Shown piece after piece: positions 56,351 through 64,000 of a stretch of DNA of 64,000 nt. Location of the stretch: contig JAKGHH010000002.1 of the NCBI GenBank assembly GCA_022828595.1, positions 103,785,254-103,849,253 on the forward strand, read 5' to 3'. Source of the stretch: Nelumbo lutea. Taxonomy: Eukaryota; Streptophyta; Magnoliopsida; Proteales; Nelumbonaceae. Numbering within the stretch: position 1 is the stretch's first letter; each line of letters opens with the position of its first letter. The notes below the pieces were generated by a model. The model searched no databases. It was not told the origin of the DNA and worked only from the letters and a program-made list of their open reading frames with translations. Both the position numbers and the translations under genes were made by a program.

Positions 56351-57343
56351 ATGTCATCAATGAAGTTTGATATTGAGAAGTTCGATGGTAGCATCAGTTT
56401 CAATATTTGAAAAGTCGAGATACATGCCATTTAAGGTCAAGAAGGACTACACAAAGCTCTGTACGGGAAGGAGAAGAAACCTGTAACTATGAGTGGTGAA
56501 GAATGGGAGGAGTTATATTTTAAAGCCCTAATCACAATTCGGTTACTGCTATCAAAGAAAGTTCTGCGGGAAGTCGTTCATGAGAAGACCGTTGCGGGTT
56601 TGTGGCGACAGTTGGAGTCTCTATACTTGTCAAAATCTCTTACTAGTAAGCTCTACTTGAAGCAATGATTGTTCCTATTTCGGATGGTTGAAGGTACACC
56701 CATAAAATCTAATATTGATGAATTTAACTCTATTATCATGGACCTGCAAAATATTGATGTTAAGCTTGAATATGAAGACAAAGCCTTTTTGTTACTCTGT
56801 TCCTTACCACCCTCATATAAATCTTTTAGAGAGTTTCTCATTTATGGAAGAGACACCATTAGTACAGAGGATGTCAAAAAGGCATTACTCTTTAAAGAGG
56901 TGATTGATAAAGACTTGACTATTTGTTTGCAAGACTCAGGATTGTTTGCAAGAGGGAGGTCTAAGGATAAGGGCTCAAATGGTAAATCAAAGTCTAGGTC
57001 AAAATCTAGACATAAGAACTTGACCTGTAACTATTGTCACAAGAAATGGCACATTAAGTCAGAATGTTATAAGTTGGAAAATAAAAATCAGAATGAGGAA
57101 AAGAAAAAGAATAACTCTGTAGAGGCTAGTGTGGCTGAGTATGAGAATGTGGATGTTTTCTTAGTGACAGATGATAGAACTAGATCCAAGGATGAACAGA
57201 TTCCGGATTCAGGTTGTTCCTACCATATGTGTCCCAATAGGGACTAGTTCTCCACCTATGAATCTATTAATGGTGGAGTTGTATTGATGGGTAATAATGC
57301 TTCTTGTAAAACTATGGGAAAATGAACAATTCGAATTAGAATG
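56351..57343 (+). pseudogene. Ty1/copia gag-protease N-part (F, before insertion of E)
   Basis: It starts MSSMKFDIEKFDGSISFNI; the next codon is TGA where Trp is expected, followed shortly by TAA and then a TGA near 56,666 (CGA to TGA type). The gag core follows: EGTPIKSNIDEFNSIIMDLQNIDVK, LLCSLPPSYKSFREFLIYG. The zinc knuckle CNYCHKKWHIKSEC (CX2CX4HX4C, with Trp for the usual Gly) is at about 57,027-57,070. The protease DSGCSYHMCPNRD keeps its catalytic Asp. The TAG after it replaces a Trp codon and a further TGA replaces Gly. Coding is cut at 57,343 by element E. Confidence 0.8.
57339..57343. repeat. Target-site duplication of element E, left
   Basis: GAATG, repeated at 63,545-63,549. Confidence 0.85.
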
Positions 57344-58823
57344 TGATAGCTATAATTATATAACCCTAGAAAGTGCACTAGTTATCAAGTAGTATAAAGA
57401 TATCGTTCCCACGAGGATTTAACAAAATAAGTATTAGAAATAAAGCTTCCCTCAATTATTTGGATAACCGAATTTTGGATCTAATGATAGGAACTACAGA
57501 AAATTAAAGATAGGAAAAAGAGAAGAGATAAAAACAATGGCAATCAATGACTGAAATTGCAATGATTTAACTGAAAGTGCCAGGACTATTGGTCCACCTA
57601 ACATTTCCAATGAATATCAATTTATTAAACTAACCAAGATAATTTATTATTTTCATAAGCTAAAGTTTTTACTAATTTATTTAATATTCCCTTCCAAGAT
57701 ATATCAAACCTGTTTCTATCAAGTAACTCTTCGATTCCTCGATTAGAGTTCTCGAGATAGAAAGTGCATTAAGTTCTATGAAAAACCTATATCATCAGAT
57801 GAATCATGTATATATATTCCTATATACCATTCAATTCACACTATGAATTATTTAGTCTATTATATGAATTCCCCTTCCGGTTCATTTACATAAACCAAAT
57901 CAACTAAGAGGTGGCCAAGCTCTTAATTGCATTACGCATAATAACTCATAGACAATATGAAAATAAAAATAGCTTGGCTGAATTAAATAAAAATCAATCC
58001 ATGGCCGTGGTTAGGCTTTCCATAGCCCTAAATACAAATAAATTAGTTCATGATAAAGGAAATTAAACAAACAAGGTATAAGAAAGAACTCATGATGACG
58101 CTCTTGAGGTTGAGATCAATGAACTTCTTCTCCTTGCCGCCGCCTTCCTCTTTTTCTCCCCCTTGGGCTACTGACTGCTTCTCTGAGGGCTAAAGCTCCC
58201 TTGGAGGATTCTTGATTGATCCAGTGATTGATGCCTTGGTGCTAATCCGCCTTCCCTTTATATAGCTTTAGGAGGAGGGGCTGTTTCCAACTCCTTTTTG
58301 GAGTTCTTTCTCAAAAATAGAAAGTCCTAATTCACAAGGATTAATTTAGATCTAATCATATCCTATCTTTTATCTGGTAATCTCAATCTCCTTTATCTTT
58401 CTATAATTACAACAGAAAATTGAATCTGATAGGACTCTTTGCAGTTTCCTTATTCTTGTATTCGTATTGGGTTTCTTCAACGAATTGGGCTTCTGCTGCG
58501 AATTTTCTCAGAATTCGTATCCGATTTTGAATTCGATAAAGTCAGAATCTATCAAAACTGAAAACATGAACGTTGTAGAGTTCTTCCTTATCTTTCCAAT
58601 GCATCTTGAATCATCTCAATCGGAGTCTGGATGGGAGAGTTATACCCACATTATTACACGGCGCCGGAACTATGCAAAGTTACCCGATTAGCCTTGTTTT
58701 CTCCTGACGCCTTCTTTCATGCCCTAAATCGAAATACACGAATAATGAGTCCAATTAAGTACTAATTAAGTATAAAAGACTGAATATTTAGGGATAAAAA
58801 TATGATAATTTTTATTCTCATCA
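57344..58823 (-). repeat. 3' LTR of element E
   Basis: 1,480 bp. It starts TGATGAGAAT on the minus strand at 58,823 and its inner edge reads TGATAGCTAT on the plus strand at 57,344. It is nearly identical to 62,068-63,544. The open frame at 58,467-58,691 recurs in the other LTR and is not a gene. Confidence 0.9.
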
Positions 58824-58838
58824 AATCCCCCTACACTT
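58824..58838 (-). other. Polypurine tract of element E
   Basis: AAGTGTAGGGGGATT on the minus strand, directly before the LTR. Confidence 0.7.
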
Positions 58839-59097
58839 AAACCTTGTCCGTCCTCGAGCAAGACAAAATTCAAGCAAAAATAAAACAAGAACAAACTAAC
58901 TATCCTTCCAATCTTTAAACTCAACTCTCCTTTATCTTTCTCCACAAATATTCTAGGTTAACTATTGCAAACCGTTAAATCAACACAACCAAGTCATACA
59001 CGACTTATTCATCAGTCAATCCAATTTTTGCTACTGCAAACCAGGTAGTAAATAAGGGAAAACCTCTCTTTTTATTTTATTTTATTTTATTTTTTTT

Positions 59098-59263
59098 GAG
59101 TGAGTGCATTTTATGCTCCATCTCACTTTTGGATCACTCAGCCAATAGGTGCATTTTATGCTCCGTCCTACTGTTGAATTTGCTGGCTAGTAGGTGCATT
59201 TTATGCTCCATCCTACTATTGAATTACTTGGTTGGTAGGTGCATCTTTTGCTCCATCCTACCA
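59098..59263 (-). repeat. Four 45-bp hairpin units (element E)
   Basis: The core starts at 59,104, 59,149, 59,194 and 59,239, so spacing is exactly 45 bp as in A. Arms are AGTGAG/CTCACT, CAATAGG/CCTACTG (one wobble in the minus-strand RNA), TAGTAGG/CCTACTA and TGGTAGG/CCTACCA. Units 3 and 4 show a paired change. The last core is altered to GCATCTTTTGC, which keeps a 3-bp inner stem. Confidence 0.85.
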
Positions 59264-59494
59264 TATGTAGCAATGGTAAAACAACTACCCCATTTACTTA
59301 AACCTGAATTTAGGACTAGATTAACTGGAAATGGCTTCAGATAAGTCATGTACTCTTTGATCGTACCTCATTACTAGGTTCACAAAAATTTTCTTAGAAC
59401 ATTGTTTCAATTGATTTCAAAAGAGTTGAGGTTTTGATTTTTTTTTGGTTTTTTTTTTGTTTTTTTTTTTGAATTTAATTAAAATCCTATACCC

Positions 59495-59540
59495 TCCCCC
59501 CCCCCTACACTTAGTCTACGTATTGTCTTCAATGTAAGGT
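59495..59540 (-). other. Polypurine-like tract and near-palindrome after gag-protease (element E)
   Basis: The minus strand has ACATTGAAGACAATACG (a decayed ACATTG...CAATGT) followed by CTAAGTGTAGGGGGGGGGG. It matches the layout of 47,924-47,965 in C. Confidence 0.5.
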
Positions 59541-59614
59541 AAAAAGAAAAGGTGGAAATAACTTAACTATAAAAACAAGAAGAGAAACAAAAGGAAAAAT
59601 AAACTTCCCTGTTT

Positions 59615-61939
59615 TTAATCATAAACCGGATCCTCCAGGTCTTGTAGTTGCAACTTCTGATGTTTTCCCCTCTCATCCATCATGGGTGGGTTTAAATCTA
59701 GAATAGGGGCCTACACAATGGATGGGAGGAGTTTTCTGTGAGATGGAGGTAAACTAATTGGAGGTGTTTCAATGGAAGGTCGCAATTGCTTGGTAGAGGT
59801 CGGTCCATCCAATGGTAAAAATTTTCCTTGTCTTGGCTTGAACTCTTCTTGACCGGCCTCCAAATAGTTCAAAACCTCCTTAATTTCTTCATCTAAGACC
59901 TGCACATTTTTACAAGAATTAAGAATGCAACTTTCTAAAGGATCATCTGATTTAGATGCATCGACTTCACCTGCTCAAACATCAATGCAATCAATTGCAT
60001 ATATTTCATGTTCAATTGTGTTGGGATACTTCATGGTTTTAAATACATTAAATACTACTTCTTCACCATTGATTCTAAGAGTAAGTAGACCTTTTTGCAG
60101 ATCAATTAAAGCATTACCAGTAGCAAGAAAATGTCTCCCTAAAATCAAGGGCATTGTCCTATCTTCCTCCATATCCAACACAATGAAGTCAACAGGTATA
60201 ATAAAATTACCCACTTTGACTAAAACATCTTCTACTATTCCCCTAGGATATTTAATGCTTCTATCAACTAATTAAAATGTAATAGTAGTAGGTGTTAGTT
60301 CATGCAACCCAAGTTTTTCAAAAATAGAATATGGCATTATATTTATACTAGCACCTAAATCACATAAAGCTTTCTCAAACTCAGTATTTCCTATGGTGCA
60401 AGGAATAGAAAAACTCCCTAGGTCCTTGAGCTTTGGGGGCAATTTATTTTGAAGAATTGCTGAACATTCTTCATTAAGTTTCACCATTTCGCACTCCTCC
60501 CATTTTCTTATATTTGAAATTACCTCTTTCAAAAATTTGGCATATTTTGGCATTTGTGACAATACATCAAGAAGAGGAATGTTAATATGTATTTTTCTAA
60601 GCACTTCTAAAAATTTTTTGAATTGTTTATCCAAGTTAGCTTTCAAAACTCTTTTAGGGTAGGGGAGAGGAAGTTTAATAGCATCTAAATCTAGTTTAGG
60701 TGTACACCCTTTGATCTCCATTTGTGAATCATCTACCTCAACTTTTTGATCATCATCATTACTCTCGTCAATAGTGTTTCCACTTCTCAAGGCAATAGCA
60801 TTCACTTGCTCCCTTGGGTTTTTCTTTGTATTGCTAGGCAATCGTCCCTCTCTTCTTTCTAACAACATGTTCACAATCTTCCCCACTTGAACTTCTAAGT
60901 TCTTAATAAATGCCTCATGATTTAAGAATCTCTTTTCGTGATCTTGGAACTTTGCTTCAGCGGTATTAATGAACTTAGAAATCATGTCCTCTAAATTTCC
61001 CTTCTTTTCTTGTGGGGGCGGCTGTTGTTGAAATTCCATGGGTGCTTCTTGTTGGTTGTTATTCCATGAAAAATTTGGATGACTCCTCCACCCTGGATTG
61101 TAGGTATTCGAATAAGGGTTGAAATTTGGCCTTCGATCAGCTCGGTTATTATTCCATTGGTAGCTATTTGATACCATTTCTTCCACTAGATCATAGGCTT
61201 CCTCTGGAGTTTTCCTCATGATTGTGCCTCCTACAGCTGCATCAATAATGGAGCGATTAGATGGAGTAATATCATTATAAAATGTTTGACTTTGACGCCA
61301 AACTAGTATTCCATGGTGAGGACACTTCCTAAGCATCTCTTTAAATCGTTCCTAGGCCTTATACAAATATCCCCTCTCTAGTTGAACAAAAGTAGTGATA
61401 TCATTGATCAATTTTGTTATTTTAGAGGGAGGAAAATACTTAACCAAAAATTTTTTAGTCAAGTCGTTCCAAGTAGTGATACTTCCTGCAGGGAGTGAGT
61501 TAAGCCAATCCTTAGGTCTATCATGTAATGAAAATGGAAAAAGTCTAAGCCTAATAGCATCATCGCTAACTTCATTTTGCTTAAATGTGTCGCATATTTC
61601 CAAGAAGTTAACAATATGTGCATTAGGATCATCACTCGGCAACCCACTAAACTGAATACTCATTTGGATCATTTGGATAATTGCAGGCTTGATCTCAAAA
61701 TTATTAGCTTGAATCGTTGGCTTGCTAATGCTAGAAGTAGCCCCATCAATTGTTGGACAAGCATAGTCCAAAAGAGTTCAATTTGCTTCGTCTGCCATCT
61801 CTTCCTCAACTTCTTATGCTGGTTTGCCTTCTTCAACCTTCTCTCTCTCTTTATTTTTGTTGGCTCTTTGCAGTATGCGAAGAATTCTCTCTATTTCAGG
61901 GTCGAATTCTACTAGTTCTTCACCCCTAGTACGTGTCAT
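59615..61939 (-). pseudogene. Athila-type gag-protease with short integrase-like tail (element E)
   Basis: The start MTRTRGEELVEFDPEIERIL is chosen by likeness to C. The gag core follows (EIKPAIIQMIQMSIQFSGLP, NAHIVNFLEICDTFKQN, RLRLFPFSLHDRPKDWLNSLPAGS), then SIIDAAVGGTIMRKTPEEAYDLVEEM. Unlike A and C it has no CCHC knuckle; instead a YSNTYNPGWRSHPNFSW and Gln/Pro-rich stretch. The LPSNTKKNPREQVNAIALRSG block precedes the protease with CDLGASINIMPYSIFEKLGL and LILGRHFLATGNALIDL. After a pre-RT linker and a TAG (near 59,716, where A has Gln) it ends with the same tail as A, KLQLQDLEDPVYD, stop at 59,615. Stops near 61,818, 61,779, 61,349 and 60,273 break it. Confidence 0.85.
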
Positions 61940-62042
61940 AAACTAATTAATCTGAACACAGCAAGAACTTGAACACATTAAATAAAGAGTAAAATCCAAA
62001 TTATCCAAGGTTAACAAGTTCTAATATTATTTTAGGATTAAA

Positions 62043-62061
62043 TCCCTGGCAACGGTGCCAA
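62043..62061 (-). other. Primer binding site complementary to tRNA-Asp (element E)
   Basis: TGGCACCGTTGCCAGGGAT on the minus strand, two CpG-type transitions away from the tRNA-Asp complement. Confidence 0.85.
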
Positions 62062-62067
62062 AAACTT

Positions 62068-63544
62068 GATAGCTATAATTATATAACCCTAGAAAGTGCA
62101 CTAGTTATCAAGTAGTATAAAGATATCATTCCCACGAGGATTTAACAAAATAAGTATTAGAAATAAAGCTTCCCTCAATTATTTGGATAACCGAATTTTG
62201 GATCTAATGATAGGAACTACAGAAAATTAAAGATAAGAAAAAGAGGAGATAAAAACAATGGCAATCAATGACTGAAATTGCAATGATTTAACTGAAAGTG
62301 CCAGGACTATTGGTCCACCTAACATTTCCAATGAATATCAATTTATTAAACTAACCAAGATAATTTATTATTTTCATAAGCTAAAGTTTTTACTAATTTA
62401 TTTAATATTCCCTTCCAGGATATATCAAACCTGTTTCTATCAAGTAACCCTTCGATTCCTCGATTAGAGTTCTCGAGATAGAAAGTGCATTAAGTTCTAT
62501 GAAAAACCTATATCATCAGATGAATCATGTATATATATTCCTATATACCATTCAATTCACACTATGAATTATTTAGTCTATTATATGAATTCCCCTTCCG
62601 GTTCATTTACATAAACCAAATCAACTAAGAGGTGGCCAAGCTCTTAATTGCATTACGCATAATAACTCATAGACAATATGAAAATAAAAATAGCTTGGCT
62701 GAATTAAATAAAAATCAATCCATGGCCGTGGTTAGGCTTTCCATAGCCCTAAATACAAATAAATTAGTTCATGATAAAGGAAATTAAACAAACAAGGTAT
62801 AAGAAAGAACTCATGATGACGCTCTTGAGGTTGAGATCAATGAACTTCTTCTCCTTGCCGCCGCCTTCCTCTTTTTCTCCCACCTGGGCTATTGACTACT
62901 TCCCTGAGGGCTGAAGCTCCCTTAGAGGATTCTTGATTGATCCAATGATTGATGCCTTGGTGCTAGTCCGCCTTCCCTTTATATAGATTTAGGAGGAGGG
63001 GTTGTTTTCAACTCCTTTTTGGAGTTCTTTCTCAAAAATAGAAAGTCCTAATTCATAAGGATTAATTTAGATCTAATCATATCCTATCTCTTATCTGATA
63101 ATCTCAATCTCCTTTATCTTTCTAGAATTACAACAAAAAATTGAATCTGATAAGACTCTTTGCAGTTTCCTTATTCTTGTATTTGTATTGGGCTTTTTCA
63201 ACGAATTGGGCTTCTGCTACAAATTTTCTCAGAATTCGTATCCGATTTTGAATTCGATAAAGTCAGAATCTATCAAAACTGAAAACATGAACGTTGTAGA
63301 GTTCTTCCTTATCTTTCCAATGCATCTTGAATCATCTCAATCGGAGTCTGGATGGGAGAGTTATACCCACATTATTACACGGCGCCGGAACTATGCAAAG
63401 TTACCCGATTAGCCTTGTTTTCTCCTGACGCCTTCTTTCATGCCCTAAATCGAAATACACGAATAATGAGTCCAATTAAGTACTAATTAAGTATAAAAGA
63501 CTGAATATTTAGGGATAAAAATATGATAATTTTTATTCTCATCA
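62068..63544 (-). repeat. 5' LTR of element E
   Basis: 1,477 bp, nearly identical to the 3' LTR. It ends at 63,544 beside the GAATG duplication. Confidence 0.9.
62977..62985 (-). promoter_or_regulatory. TATA box of the element E 5' LTR
   Basis: TATATAAAG on the minus strand, about 560 bp inside the LTR start. Confidence 0.6.
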
Positions 63545-63549
63545 GAATG
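63545..63549. repeat. Target-site duplication of element E, right
   Basis: GAATG, matching 57,339-57,343. Confidence 0.85.
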
Positions 63550-64000
63550 CATGATGATGTTGTGAGAACATTAACAAATGTACAACATGTACCAGACTTA
63601 GAGAAAAATCTCATCTCTCTTGGCACTCTAGATGCTGAAAGTTGTAAAAACTGAAGGTGGAGTTTTGAAAATTAGTAAGGGTGCTTTTGTTGTGATGAAA
63701 GGCATGAGGATAGGAAGTCTATATGTGTTACAGGGTATTACTATCACAGGTTTAGTTGCAATTTCTACATCATTTTTATTGAGTCTGACACCACCAAGTT
63801 ATAGCACATGAGGCTTGGACATATGAGTGAAAGGAGACTTACTATGTTAAGTAGGAGAGGCCTTCTTTGTGGCCAAAGTACAAGAAATCCTGACTTCTAT
63901 GAACATTGTGTTTTTGGGAAACAGAAAAGAACTAGTTTCAATACAGCCATTCACATGACAAAGGGAACTTTGGATTATCTTCACTCAGATCTGTGGGGAC
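63545..64000 (+). pseudogene. Ty1/copia protease end and GAG-pre-integrase region (F, after insertion of E)
   Basis: It resumes [21 protein letters not shown] and [11 protein letters not shown] (protease C-part). A frameshift near 63,645 is followed by GVLKISKGAFVVMKGMRIG. The GAG-pre-integrase region reads [20 protein letters not shown] and [18 protein letters not shown], and the integrase begins [12 protein letters not shown] at the window edge, keeping its first catalytic Asp. The Cys before EHC is a Tyr here, which would damage the zinc site. The rest of pol is outside the window. Confidence 0.8.

Larger units (their letters stand above)
57344..63544 (-). mobile_element. Element E: complete non-autonomous Athila-type element
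   Basis: 6.2 kb, minus strand: 5' LTR (63,544-62,068), primer site (62,061-62,043), gag-protease (61,939-59,615), polypurine-like tract and hairpin array, LTR-proximal polypurine tract, 3' LTR (58,823-57,344). It has an exact GAATG duplication and near-identical LTRs, so it is the youngest insertion recognised here. RT, RNase H and the integrase core are missing, and the internal part is only about 3.2 kb. It sits inside copia F. Confidence 0.9.
55894..64000 (+). mobile_element. Copia element F (Tork/Tnt1-like), split by element E, right end outside window
   Basis: Probable LTR, primer site at 56,315 and gag with zinc knuckle, then a protease interrupted at 57,343 by element E. The element resumes at 63,545 with the rest of the protease and the GAG-pre-integrase region, and runs off the window. 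The reading frame is continuous when E and one copy of GAATG are ignored. F holds several stops in gag and so was probably already decayed. Confidence 0.8.

Noticed and set aside
58467..58691. 74-residue open frame repeated at 63,188-63,412
   Set aside because: It is the same segment in the two LTRs of element E, not a gene.

Overview
This is flowering-plant nuclear DNA, dominated by decayed and nested LTR retrotransposons. It contains no prokaryotic operons, rRNA or tRNA genes, or CRISPR. The plant assignment rests on Athila- and Tat-lineage Ty3/gypsy elements, Ty1/copia elements with plant-type primer sites, a CC-NBS-LRR disease-resistance gene relic and a receptor-kinase fragment. The sequence alone does not identify the species.

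Layout. 1-9,934 is a nest: a Copia-type LTR (X3) holds a non-autonomous Athila-type element (A, minus strand), whose LTRs were in turn hit by further X LTRs (X1, X2). X3 itself sits in the LTR of another copia element (Y1). 9,935-19,536 and 22,277-32,064 are two direct copies of one composite block: the 3' part of a minus-strand copia element (Y) joined to a minus-strand Tat-lineage gypsy element. That Tat element carries an extra gene in antisense. The two blocks are separated by two truncated plus-strand copia gag fragments. 32,775-35,491 is a broken CC-NBS-LRR gene. 36,212-39,814 is a tandem duplication of about 1.8 kb. 42,415-43,032 is a Tat LTR fragment and 44,119-44,794 a hAT-like non-autonomous DNA transposon. 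45,496-55,022 is a structurally complete Athila element (C) with a target-site duplication. 55,894-64,000 is a plus-strand copia element (F) split by a young, structurally complete, non-autonomous Athila element (E, 57,344-63,544) with a GAATG duplication.

How the parts relate. C encodes gag, protease, RT, RNase H and integrase, all now interrupted by stops. A and E keep LTRs, primer site, gag and protease but share one deletion that joins the pre-RT linker to a short integrase-like tail, so they would depend on an autonomous relative such as C. A, C and E all carry, between the last coding region and the 3' LTR, short tandem units that fold into a hairpin whose stem covaries between units (45-bp spacing in A and E, 48 bp in C). 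I consider this the best candidate for an undescribed feature here.

The second notable system is the antisense gene in the Tat elements. It has a TATA box about 130 bp before its ATG, a Ser-rich N-terminus, a region resembling the plant 'putative gypsy-type transposon' family and, in both copies, an 81-bp intron readable only on the strand opposite the retroelement genome. No gene in the window looks fully intact.
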